The notes: a model not told the origin generated them from the sequence alone. Counted from the stretch's first letter, positions 1 through 6,340 are shown. The stretch is 13,122 nt of DNA from Oscillospiraceae bacterium (GCA_018109965.1 JAGBFE010000228.1:1-13122), one strand, 5' to 3'. Numbers and translations are program-made.

Positions 1-1
1 A

Positions 2-1096
2 TTTGCTTTGATGGGCAGGGATGAAAAACCTCAAAGCTCATCCCAGCCTGACAGCGAATTTGTGCAGAACAGTCAGGAACAGCAGCCATCATCTGATACA
101 CAGAACAATTCTTCATCAGATGAGCAGATTTCATCAGAAGAAAACAAGGTAGATAGTGAACAATCCTCACAGGAGGAACAGACACCGCAGTCTGCAACCA
201 AACCGAAAAAGAAGAAAAAATCAATTTTTGCAAGGATAGGCTCAATTTTCTCAAAAGAAGAAGTTGTGGAAGTGGTTTTCCCTGCAATGAGTTTTGGCGT
301 GCAGGTCAGCCAAGCGGCAGAAAGCATTATCAGCCTGTCACCAATGGCAACCGAAATTATCCTTTCTTCTCCGTCACAGCACAGTCTTGTGGCAGTCAGC
401 GAATACTGCAACAAGCGGGGAACTGAACTGATGACGGTGGGTACACCGCTTATTCCCAAAACGGACAAAATCATTCAGCTTGCGCCGGATTATCTTATTG
501 TGCAGAACCCGTTGAGTGAACAGGACAAAATCAAAATTCAGCAAAGCGGAATAACTGTTCTGCAGTTTAACGCGCCGCAGTCGCTGGAGGATTTTAAGGA
601 AATTTACCGCAGTGTGACAGCACTTACCAAAGGCGCGGATATTGCAACCCTGCAGGCAGAAAGAGTATATGCTGACCTTACAGAAAAACTTGACCTTTAT
701 GATGTTGCCCTTGCCAATGTGCAAAAGAAAAGTGCAGTAATGCTGTTCAACAGCTATGGCATGGCGGCAACAAAAGATACTTTTGAAGGCAAAATTCTAT
801 CAACTTTCTTTGATATTGCAGTCGATGGACAAAACTATTTTGCCCAAAGCGTTGAAGAAATTGCACAGACCAACCCGCAGGTGCTGATAGTTTCTGACCT
901 TATCAGTGCCGAACAGCTGGCACAGCTTGGTTTTGGTGAAACAGAGGCATACAAAAACGGTAATGTTTATTATGTGAATGTTCAGAATTTTGAAAACGCA
1001 AGTGCAAAATCGCTTAAAACACTTGCAGGCGTTGCCAACAGTGTTTACGGTGATGCAATCCAGCCTGCACCTGCCGAAGAAACTGAAGATAAATAA
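2..1096 (+). CDS. Periplasmic-binding-protein-like (BtuF/FhuD type) tethered protein, 5' partial
   Basis: The reading frame is open to the left edge, so the true start and any signal or lipobox probably lie outside the window; in-frame TTG at 8 and ATG at 11 are possible starts that cannot be judged. Counting from the TTG, residues 8-65 are a Ser/Gln/Glu-rich low-complexity linker, 65-72 a lysine run, and from about 86 to 350 a domain that reads like PF01497 (vitamin B12/iron-siderophore binding proteins). The signature ISLSPMATEIIL at 108-119 is followed by VAVSEYC and by a segment of the type 'I..LAPDYLIVQNP'. Family members bind metal-chelate ligands outside the membrane and feed ABC importers. 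The long acidic and serine-rich linker suggests a surface-tethered protein. The usual Arg before the (I/V)VSLSP motif is Ser here. No permease or ATPase gene is visible downstream, so ligand and transport role are unknown. The last residues before the stop (PAPAEETEDK) are a disordered acidic tail. Confidence 0.82.
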   Translation, partial: FALMGRDEKPQSSSQPDSEFVQNSQEQQPSSDTQNNSSSDEQISSEENKVDSEQSSQEEQTPQSATKPKKKKKSIFARIGSIFSKEEVVEVVFPAMSFGVQVSQAAESIISLSPMATEIILSSPSQHSLVAVSEYCNKRGTELMTVGTPLIPKTDKIIQLAPDYLIVQNPLSEQDKIKIQQSGITVLQFNAPQSLEDFKEIYRSVTALTKGADIATLQAERVYADLTEKLDLYDVALANVQKKSAVMLFNSYGMAATKDTFEGKILSTFFDIAVDGQNYFAQSVEEIAQTNPQVLIVSDLISAEQLAQLGFGETEAYKNGNVYYVNVQNFENASAKSLKTLAGVANSVYGDAIQPAPAEETEDK

Positions 1097-1103
1097 AAAC
1101 ACA

Positions 1104-1131
1104 AAAGGTCGGCTGAAAACAGCTGACCTTT
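1104..1131 (+). terminator. Hairpin between the binding protein and amidohydrolase genes (weak terminator or attenuator)
   Basis: The arms 1104-1115 and 1120-1131 pair over 12 bp (AAAGGTCGGCTG with CAGCTGACCTTT, one G-T wobble) around an AAAA loop. It lies 7 bases after the upstream stop. The arm ends in TTT but is followed by GCTTG rather than a real T tract, so termination would be partial. No convincing promoter lies between this hairpin and the next gene, which suggests readthrough. Confidence 0.6.
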
Positions 1132-1149
1132 GCTTGTCAATATAGTTAT

Positions 1150-1153
1150 GGAG
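1150..1153 (+). promoter_or_regulatory. Ribosome binding site deciding the amidohydrolase start
   Basis: GGAG lies 6 bases before ATG 1160. Its first base is the G of the alternative ATG at 1148-1150, which therefore has no matching site of its own at proper distance. Confidence 0.7.
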
Positions 1154-1159
1154 AACAAA

Positions 1160-2047
1160 ATGAAAACTCTCAATATAGCACTGCTGCAGATTGCCCCTAC
1201 AGGCACATTGAACGGCAACCTGCAAAAGGGTGATGAATACTGCCGCAAGGCAAAGGCTATGGGTGCAGATATTGCACTGTTCCCCGAAATGTGGAGCAAT
1301 GGATATGATATCTATGAGCGCCCTGCTGAAATATGGACAAAGGAAGCAATATCAGCAGACAGCGACTTTGTAAACCATTTTGGCAGCCTTGCAAAACAGC
1401 TGGATATGGCAATCGGCATCACATTGCTTGAAAAAACTGAAGGCAACCCCCGAAACACAATGGTGCTGTTTGACCGTTATGGCGAAAAGAAATTTACCTA
1501 TGCCAAGGTGCACACCTGTGATTTCGGCACGGAATGCAATCTCACACCGGGGGAAGATTTTTATGTGACTGACCTTGATACGGCAGTTGGAACTGTAAAG
1601 GTTGGTGCAATGATATGTTACGACCGCGAATTCCCTGAAAGTGCCCGTATCCTTATGCTCAAGGGCGCAGAGGTTATCCTTGTGCCAAATGCCTGCCCTA
1701 TGGAGATAAACCGTCTCTCACAACTGCGTGGCAGAGCATACGAAAATATGCTGGCAATTGCCACCTGCAACTATCCTGCCACAGTGCCTGACTGCAACGG
1801 CGGTTCAACTGTATTTGACGGCGTGGTTTATCTGCCACAGCTGGAAGGTTCCCGCGATACCTGCATTTTGCAGGCAGGGGAGGAGGAAGGCGTTTGTGTG
1901 GCACAGCTTGATCTGGGTCAGCTGCGTGAATACCGCAAAAGTGAAGTTCATGGCAATGCCTACCGCAGGCCTGACAAATATTCAATTCTTACCGAAAATA
2001 AAATTGAACAGCCTTTTGTAAGGGATGATTACCGTTATAAGCGATAA
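1160..2047 (+). CDS. Carbon-nitrogen hydrolase (nitrilase superfamily amidohydrolase)
   Basis: This 295-residue protein has the full Glu-Lys-Cys catalytic set of the nitrilase superfamily: E43 in LFPEMW, K116 in AKVHTCDFG, and C153 in GAMICYDREFPESA. Such enzymes hydrolyse amide or nitrile C-N bonds through a cysteine thioester and are cytoplasmic. The exact substrate cannot be read from the sequence. It resembles the stand-alone amidohydrolases annotated in many Clostridia, and I see no feature that identifies it as a named enzyme such as N-carbamoylputrescine amidase. I place the start at ATG 1160 because GGAG at 1150-1153 sits 6 bases upstream and the protein then begins MKTLNIALLQI, as is usual for the family. 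The in-frame TTG at 1130 and ATG at 1148 would give longer proteins, but the latter overlaps that ribosome binding site. The gene is probably cotranscribed with the gene upstream and ends before a strong terminator. Confidence 0.93.
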   Translation: MKTLNIALLQIAPTGTLNGNLQKGDEYCRKAKAMGADIALFPEMWSNGYDIYERPAEIWTKEAISADSDFVNHFGSLAKQLDMAIGITLLEKTEGNPRNTMVLFDRYGEKKFTYAKVHTCDFGTECNLTPGEDFYVTDLDTAVGTVKVGAMICYDREFPESARILMLKGAEVILVPNACPMEINRLSQLRGRAYENMLAIATCNYPATVPDCNGGSTVFDGVVYLPQLEGSRDTCILQAGEEEGVCVAQLDLGQLREYRKSEVHGNAYRRPDKYSILTENKIEQPFVRDDYRYKR

Positions 2048-2063
2048 ATATGTACAACAAACA

Positions 2064-2100
2064 AAAATCACCATCTGTAATAAATACAGGTGGTGATTTT
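2064..2100. terminator. Bidirectional intrinsic terminator between the amidohydrolase and tmcAL
   Basis: Arms 2064-2079 and 2085-2100 form a 16-bp stem with a single G-T wobble and a 5-base loop. The stem begins with AAAA and ends with TTTT, so both strands present a T tract, which suits two convergent genes. Confidence 0.9.
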
Positions 2101-2119
2101 GTTAATATTTGTCGATGTA

Positions 2120-3310
2120 TTACTTTCTGTATAATTTTGTTGTGTAATCCCTGCGGCTTTCACAGCTGAATTTAAAAAATAATCCCTGCAAATCAGTTGC
2201 AAAGCTTTCTGCTTGAACCACAGCGGCACAGTCGGCATTTTTATCCTGCAGAATACGGTAAGAATGGCTTATTGGTATTTTACTTGTATCAGCTGCGGCT
2301 TTTACAATTTCCTCACCTTTTGCATCCATTGCAAGTATTCTTGCAAAAGGCGGGGACGGCGGAGCATCGCTGCAATCGCCCATAACAGCACCGAGCATAA
2401 TGCGGTTAAGACGGCTGCGGGTATACTGTTTTGTTGGCAGATTATCAAGCAGACTGTCAAGACTTATCGCTTTTACTGCGGCGTTTTCAAAAGCGTGGCT
2501 CAGTTCTTCGTTGCAGTCAGCAATGGCTGCAAAACCGTCAGCTTTAAGGCTTTTCAGCTTTGCCAGCACAAACTTTTCAAAGGCGGTGTCACATACAAAA
2601 TAGTCTCCCTGTTCAAGTTTGTTCAAAAGTTGCGGGGCAATGTTTTCGGGCACAAGGGAAGCTACCTGTTCAAAGCGGTATTCACTGACGCATTTTCTTA
2701 TATATCCTGCGCTTGCAAAACCGTCTCTGACAGCCATGTCATTATAGTTTGCCCCCTGTCTTTTTACAGGAACAAACTCCACATCCCAGCCGCTTTTTTT
2801 GCATTCTTTTATATATTCAAGGGCGAGGATATCGTTGGAGGCGGACAAAACCGCACGGTTTATATCAAAATGGTCGGTTATCGCTTTTTCCCTTGCAGTT
2901 GCAAAGGAGAGCTTTTGTGAAAGATAGTTTTTCAAAGAGGTTTCGTATTCATCGGTCAAAAGGTAATCTGCAATACTGCACAAAAGGCTGATATCATCAC
3001 TTTCGCTGCCAAAGCACAAAGCGTTTACACCAAGGTTTTTCAGTATCTGTACGCCGCTTCTGGCAAAGCCTTCAGCGGACATACTGCTGTAAGGGTAGGG
3101 TATTTCGCACACCAGCGATACTCCGCATTCCACAGCATATTTTGCCCTTTCAAACTTTGAAAGCATGCTGAACTCACCGCGCTGAACACAGCTGCCGCCC
3201 ATGGCAACGGCAATATGCTCAAAGCCGAGGCTTTTGAGATAGTCAATCTGATATTTATGCCCCTTGTGAAAAGGATTGTATTCCGCTATAATTCCCGCTG
3301 TTTTTGGCAT
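2120..3310 (-). CDS. tmcAL: tRNA(Met) cytidine acetate ligase TmcAL
   Basis: This 396-residue protein belongs to the HIGH-nucleotidyltransferase family of Bacillus subtilis TmcAL (formerly YlbM). That enzyme activates acetate with ATP to acetyl-adenylate and transfers the acetyl group to C34 of elongator tRNA-Met, giving N4-acetylcytidine that helps AUG decoding. Visible hallmarks are AEYNPFHKGH at 9-18 with the HxGH adenylate-binding signature (H15, H18), CVQRGEFSMLSKFERA at 41-56, CFGSE at 99-103, SNDILALEYI at 158-167 and TRSRLNRIMLG at 297-307. Length is normal for the family. The ATG is supported by GGAG 6 bases upstream on this strand (3317-3320). It is transcribed divergently from ackA, across a promoter region with a shared palindromic -10 box. 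Placement of this gene next to acetate-kinase genes is seen in other Clostridia, and fits its use of acetate. The assignment is secure from the motifs; activity is inferred from the family. Confidence 0.95.
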   Translation of the reverse strand: MPKTAGIIAEYNPFHKGHKYQIDYLKSLGFEHIAVAMGGSCVQRGEFSMLSKFERAKYAVECGVSLVCEIPYPYSSMSAEGFARSGVQILKNLGVNALCFGSESDDISLLCSIADYLLTDEYETSLKNYLSQKLSFATAREKAITDHFDINRAVLSASNDILALEYIKECKKSGWDVEFVPVKRQGANYNDMAVRDGFASAGYIRKCVSEYRFEQVASLVPENIAPQLLNKLEQGDYFVCDTAFEKFVLAKLKSLKADGFAAIADCNEELSHAFENAAVKAISLDSLLDNLPTKQYTRSRLNRIMLGAVMGDCSDAPPSPPFARILAMDAKGEEIVKAAADTSKIPISHSYRILQDKNADCAAVVQAESFATDLQGLFFKFSCESRRDYTTKLYRK

Positions 3311-3327
3311 AAAAAGCTCCTTTTGCC

Positions 3328-3356
3328 TTGAAAAATGTATAAAGATATTATATAAT
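3328..3356 (+). promoter_or_regulatory. Sigma-A-type promoter of ackA
   Basis: TTGAAA (3328-3333), a 17-base spacer and TATAAT (3351-3356) match the vegetative consensus closely. Expected transcription start is near 3363, giving a leader of about 40 bases with GGAGG at 3388-3392, 10 bases before the ATG. Confidence 0.8.
3347..3356. promoter_or_regulatory. Palindromic AT box providing -10 elements for both tmcAL and ackA
   Basis: ATTATATAAT is its own reverse complement. It contains TATAAT on the plus strand (3351-3356, toward ackA) and TATAAT on the minus strand (3352-3347, toward tmcAL). The minus-strand -35 region (about 3370-3375, TTTATT) is poor, so the tmcAL promoter is expected to be weaker. 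Confidence 0.6.
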
Positions 3357-3402
3357 AATTATGCTATAAAATAAATACCATTTTTTTGGAGGACTGATTA
3401 AC

Positions 3403-4605
3403 ATGAAAATATTAGTTATCAACTGTGGTTCCAGCTCTTTGAAATATCAGCTCATCAACATGGCTGACGAAAGCGTTATCTGTAAAGGTAACTGCGAAAG
3501 AATTGGTATCGACGGTTCTTTTATCACACATAAAGCAAACGGCGGCGAATGGAAAGTAGAAACAAACTTCCCAACACATAAAGAAGCATTTGCTAAAGTT
3601 GTTGAAATGATGACAGAAGGCGAAGGCAAAGTTATCGAAAGCAAATCCGAAATCAGCGCTATCGGTCACCGTATCGTGCAGGGTGCTGAAAAATTCAGCG
3701 AACCATGCCTCGTTAACGATGATGTTATCCAGACAATCGATGATCTTTCTGTTCTTGCACCAGCTCACAACAAAGCACACGCTATCGGTCTCCGCTCCGC
3801 AAAAGAAGTTTTCGGCGCAGACGTACCAAACGTTGTAGTATTCGACACAGCTTTCCATGCAACAATGCCACCTAAAGCATACATGTACGCTGTACCATAC
3901 GAATTCTATGAAAAACATGCAATCCGTCGTTACGGTTTCCATGGTACATCCCACAAATTCGTATCCAGAACAGCTGCTGAATACCTTGGCAAAAAACCAG
4001 AAGAACTCAAGATGATCACACTTCACCTTGGCAACGGTGCTTCCCTTGCAGCTGTTGACGGCGGCAAAGTTGTTGACACATCCATGGGTCTCACACCACT
4101 TGGCGGCTTCATGATGGGTTCCCGTTCCGGCGACCTTGACCCATCCGTTGTAGGTTACATTTCTGAACTCACAGGTATCAAAGGCAACGACCTTACAGAC
4201 TACCTCACAAAGAAAGCTGGCTTCCTTGGCGTTTCCGGCATCTCCAGCGACTGCCGTGACATCGAAGTTGCAGCAGCAGAAGGCGATGAAAAAGCAAAAC
4301 TCGTTCTCGATATGTACTTCTACCAGCTCCAGAAATTCGTAGGCAGCTACACAGCAGCTATGAACGGTCTTGACGTAATGGTATTTACAGCAGGTATCGG
4401 CGAAAACTCCGCTTCTGTACGTGAAGGCGTATGTGAAGGCCTTGGCTACTTCGGCGTAGAAATCGACAAAGAAAAGAACAAACTCCGTGGTCTTGATGTT
4501 AACGACATCACAGGTCCAAACAGCAAAGTTAAAGTTCTTGTTGTTGCTACAAACGAAGAATTGATGATTGCTCGTGACACTAAAAAAGTTGTTTTCGGTG
4601 AATAA
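3403..4605 (+). CDS. ackA: Acetate kinase
   Basis: Acetate kinase interconverts acetyl phosphate + ADP and acetate + ATP; in fermenting anaerobes it makes ATP from acetyl-CoA together with phosphotransacetylase. The 400 residues match the family's normal length. Active-site positions known from the Methanosarcina enzyme are all present: N7 in NCGSSSLK, R90 in GHRIVQG, H122, D148 in FDTAFH, H180 in YGFHGTSH, R241 in GSRSGDLDP, the GIGENS loop at 331-336, and the TNEE Glu near 385. The segment GHRIVQGAEKF has Gln-Gly-Ala where many homologues have His-Gly-Gly. Codon use is strongly biased compared with neighbours: 10 of 11 Pro codons are CCA and only one Ile codon (the first) is ATA, as expected for a highly expressed gene. 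It has its own promoter and terminator, so it is monocistronic; no pta gene is in the window. Confidence 0.99.
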   Translation: MKILVINCGSSSLKYQLINMADESVICKGNCERIGIDGSFITHKANGGEWKVETNFPTHKEAFAKVVEMMTEGEGKVIESKSEISAIGHRIVQGAEKFSEPCLVNDDVIQTIDDLSVLAPAHNKAHAIGLRSAKEVFGADVPNVVVFDTAFHATMPPKAYMYAVPYEFYEKHAIRRYGFHGTSHKFVSRTAAEYLGKKPEELKMITLHLGNGASLAAVDGGKVVDTSMGLTPLGGFMMGSRSGDLDPSVVGYISELTGIKGNDLTDYLTKKAGFLGVSGISSDCRDIEVAAAEGDEKAKLVLDMYFYQLQKFVGSYTAAMNGLDVMVFTAGIGENSASVREGVCEGLGYFGVEIDKEKNKLRGLDVNDITGPNSKVKVLVVATNEELMIARDTKKVVFGE

Positions 4606-4704
4606 TAACCTGTCCGGATTGCCTGCGCAATCTGCACGCTGATGCGTTTGTCACAGCAATAATCAATAAACTATATTGAAAAAATAGTAATATTTTTAGC
4701 ACTG

Positions 4705-4736
4705 AACGGTGAAAGCTTCGGCTTTCACCGTTTTTT
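4705..4736 (+). terminator. Intrinsic terminator of ackA
   Basis: A 12-bp perfect stem (4705-4716 with 4721-4732) closed by a TTCG tetraloop runs into TTTTTT at 4731-4736. This is a textbook strong terminator 100 bases after the ackA stop. Confidence 0.95.
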
Positions 4737-4776
4737 ATATGGTAGAAATGTTCATATATTTATGATATTATCAAAA

Positions 4777-4782
4777 TATAAT
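4777..4782 (+). promoter_or_regulatory. Possible -10 element for the small membrane protein gene
   Basis: TATAAT lies 22 bases before the start codon's AGGGG ribosome binding site region. No good -35 hexamer is seen at 16-18 bases upstream (ATATAT-like sequence only), so the promoter is tentative; a separate promoter is nevertheless expected because a strong terminator precedes it. Confidence 0.4.
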
Positions 4783-4803
4783 ACAGGCAAAGGGGAATGA
4801 AAT

Positions 4804-5022
4804 ATGTATACAGGTTTCAGTTTTATTGATATGCTTGTAAGCGAAATTACAATGGCCGTGGCGGCAGTTGTGTTTTTGATATGTGCTTTTCTGCTGATTT
4901 TTAAAAGAAAAAAACTTGGTGCAGGAAGCAAAACCCTTGCAGTTGCAGGAATTATAATAACAGGTGTTTATCTTGGATTTATCCTGTTTATTGTTATCAT
5001 GTGGGGAAGTCAGATGAGATAA
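4804..5022 (+). CDS. Small two-helix membrane protein of unknown function
   Basis: I do not recognise this 72-residue protein. It has two hydrophobic segments, about residues 15-33 and 44-67, joined by a short basic loop KRKKLGAGSK. By the positive-inside rule the loop is cytoplasmic and both ends face outward. AGGGG at 4791-4795, 8 bases before the ATG, is a good ribosome binding site, and the gene lies between two strong terminators with a TATAAT upstream, so it is likely a genuine one-gene unit. The amino-acid composition (Ile/Val/Leu/Ala-rich, no charged residues inside the helices) supports a membrane protein rather than a chance frame. Roles such as accessory subunit, stress peptide or modulator of the membrane-anchored regulator downstream are only possibilities. 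Confidence 0.72.
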   Translation: MYTGFSFIDMLVSEITMAVAAVVFLICAFLLIFKRKKLGAGSKTLAVAGIIITGVYLGFILFIVIMWGSQMR

Positions 5023-5045
5023 AAGTGTTTTTACTTTAAAATATT

Positions 5046-5075
5046 AACGGCAGGGTGATTTTACCCTGCTGTTTT
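5046..5075 (+). terminator. Intrinsic terminator after the small membrane protein gene
   Basis: Arms 5046-5056 and 5063-5073 pair over 11 bp (AACGGCAGGGT with ACCCTGCTGTT, one G-T wobble) around a 6-base loop and end in TTTT. Confidence 0.85.
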
Positions 5076-5087
5076 GTATTACATAAG

Positions 5088-5097
5088 CAGTCGACTG
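5088..5097. promoter_or_regulatory. Palindrome upstream of the Xre regulator promoter, possible operator
   Basis: CAGTCGACTG is a perfect 10-bp palindrome ending 8 bases before the -35 hexamer. Xre-family dimers bind short palindromes, so autoregulation is conceivable, but a single site of this size could be chance. Confidence 0.3.
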
Positions 5098-5105
5098 ACA
5101 ATCGG

Positions 5106-5134
5106 TTGCCATATCTGCCGTGTATTGATATAGT
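5106..5134 (+). promoter_or_regulatory. Sigma-A-type promoter of the membrane-anchored Xre regulator
   Basis: TTGCCA (5106-5111), a 17-base spacer and TATAGT (5129-5134) are a good vegetative promoter, with a start expected near 5141 and GGGAGG at 5153-5158. Confidence 0.7.
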
Positions 5135-5165
5135 TAAATGCAGAAGATATACGGGAGGCACAGTT

Positions 5166-5921
5166 ATGACCGAAATCAATAAAGAAAAAATGGGCAGTTT
5201 TATATCACAGCTGCGAAAAGAAAAGGGAATGACACAAAAGGAGCTTGCAGAAAAGCTGTTTATATCAGCAAAGGCTGTCAGCAAATGGGAAACAGGGATA
5301 AGTACACCTGACGTGGGACTGCTTATGCCTCTGGCAGATATACTTGGTGTTACTGTTACAGAACTGCTTCAGAGCGAAAAACTGCCGCAGGAAAAGGTAA
5401 TTGACAAATACAATGCGGATGAAATTGTTGCAAAGGCAATCAGAATAAGCAACGGTGAAACAAAAGGCAGTTTTGCAGAAAAGAAACACTGGGTCACGCT
5501 TTTTGCAGCTTCTTTGATAACAGGTGCAGTGGAAGTGGCTGGCCTTATCATGCTGGGATTCAACAAATATTATATTGCAGATTTTGTTCCGTTTATGGTA
5601 GTCAGCATTTTTCTTGGTGCATATTTTACCTTTGTTGTAAAGGACAGAATACCGGGGTTTTATGATGACAACAAAATAAATTTTTATACCGACGGATTTA
5701 TGAAACTCAATATGCCGGGGTTGTATTTCAATAACAGCAACTGGCCTCATATAGTGGCATATATAAGATACTGGTCATATAGCCTTAACATAGCGGTACC
5801 GATTTTCTTTTTTGTGTTTGACAGGTTTATACCTATATATCTCACAGGTATCCTTTGCCTTGTGATTGTTATGACAACACTGCTGGTACCGATATATGCA
5901 ATAGGCAAAAAATATGAATAA
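5166..5921 (+). CDS. Xre-family DNA-binding protein with a membrane domain
   Basis: This 251-residue protein starts at ATG 5166, where GGGAGG lies 7 bases upstream; the open frame extends further left but has no comparable start. Residues 12-66 form an Xre/Cro helix-turn-helix (GMTQKELAEKLFISAKAVSK is the helix-turn-helix core), as in many Clostridial one-component regulators. After a hydrophilic stretch (67-108) come four hydrophobic helices at about 109-130, 138-158, 206-222 and 224-246. Helices 2 and 3 are joined by a conserved-looking aromatic loop (159-205, with FYDDNKINFYTDG and NNSNWPH) that topology places in the cytoplasm, on the same side as the DNA-binding domain. The protein is therefore probably a membrane-anchored transcription factor. 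Signal and targets are unknown; self-regulation is possible. It has its own promoter and terminator. Confidence 0.9.
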   Translation: MTEINKEKMGSFISQLRKEKGMTQKELAEKLFISAKAVSKWETGISTPDVGLLMPLADILGVTVTELLQSEKLPQEKVIDKYNADEIVAKAIRISNGETKGSFAEKKHWVTLFAASLITGAVEVAGLIMLGFNKYYIADFVPFMVVSIFLGAYFTFVVKDRIPGFYDDNKINFYTDGFMKLNMPGLYFNNSNWPHIVAYIRYWSYSLNIAVPIFFFVFDRFIPIYLTGILCLVIVMTTLLVPIYAIGKKYE

Positions 5922-5922
5922 G

Positions 5923-5972
5923 AAAAAGCAGAGCAAAGTGCACACAGATGTGCAACTTATGTTCTGCTTTTT
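5923..5972. terminator. Bidirectional terminator between the Xre and HxlR regulator genes
   Basis: The outer 10-bp stem AAAAAGCAGA (5923-5932) with TCTGCTTTTT (5963-5972) encloses a second, imperfect stem (AAGT-GCAC with GTGC-AACTT around 5937-5957). The A-run and T-run flanks work on either strand for the convergent genes. Confidence 0.85.
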
Positions 5973-5985
5973 ATTTTTATAATTA

Positions 5986-6318
5986 TTATATTCTGTTGTT
6001 TTCGCCCCATATGCACAACTGGTCCAGCACCTGCATAAGAGAAGTACCGCGCTCGGTCAGATAGTATTCTACCTTTGGTGGTACCTGAGGATATTCAACA
6101 CGTTTTATCAGTCCGTCGTTTTCCAGCTCTTTCAGATTTGTGCTTAAAGTTTTGTCAGAAATTTTTTTAAGATATCTGCGCAGCTCATTGAAGCGCACAG
6201 GTTCAAATTCCATCAGACAGTACAAAATGACCATTTTATGCTTGCCGTTTATCAGTGACAGTGTATAGCTGAAACCTGTGTCGTCAAAATTGGCATTTTC
6301 AATATAATTTTTAATCAT
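5986..6318 (-). CDS. HxlR (DUF24) family transcriptional regulator
   Basis: The 110-residue protein is a winged-helix regulator of the HxlR family: LSLINGKHKMVIL (20-32), PVRFNELRRYLKKISDKTL (40-58), LKELENDGLIKR and the wing YPQVPPKVEYYLTERG are all family signatures. Members often control neighbouring oxidoreductase genes in response to electrophiles or redox stress, commonly via a Cys about 12 residues before the GKW motif. Here that position is Thr14, and the Trp of GKW is His27. The remaining cysteines are in YCL and LCIWG. So cysteine sensing of the usual kind looks absent. The ATG is the only possible start because a TGA lies 9 bases upstream in frame; the nearest purine-rich site (AAAGGAAA, 6334-6338 region) is unusually far, about 15 bases away. 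It diverges from the flavoprotein gene, its likely target. Confidence 0.95.
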   Translation of the reverse strand: MIKNYIENANFDDTGFSYTLSLINGKHKMVILYCLMEFEPVRFNELRRYLKKISDKTLSTNLKELENDGLIKRVEYPQVPPKVEYYLTERGTSLMQVLDQLCIWGENNRI

Positions 6319-6340
6319 GGATTTTCACACTTTCCTTTGT

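Noticed and set aside
1130..1159. TTG start at 1130 or ATG at 1148 for the amidohydrolase
   Set aside because: The TTG lies inside the hairpin and both lack a ribosome binding site, while GGAG is 6 bases before ATG 1160 and the family sequence begins there.
2213..2920. A 235-codon open frame opposite tmcAL
   Set aside because: The tmcAL frame carries all family motifs; the opposite frame has none.
3412..4026. A 204-codon open frame opposite ackA
   Set aside because: It is a by-product of the strong codon bias of ackA, with an implausible Cys/Phe-rich composition.
4617..4632. Small inverted repeat GATTGC-CTGC-GCAATC just after ackA
   Set aside because: Only 6 bp and no T tract; the terminator at 4705-4736 explains the end of the transcript. 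It could protect the mRNA 3' end but nothing shows this.
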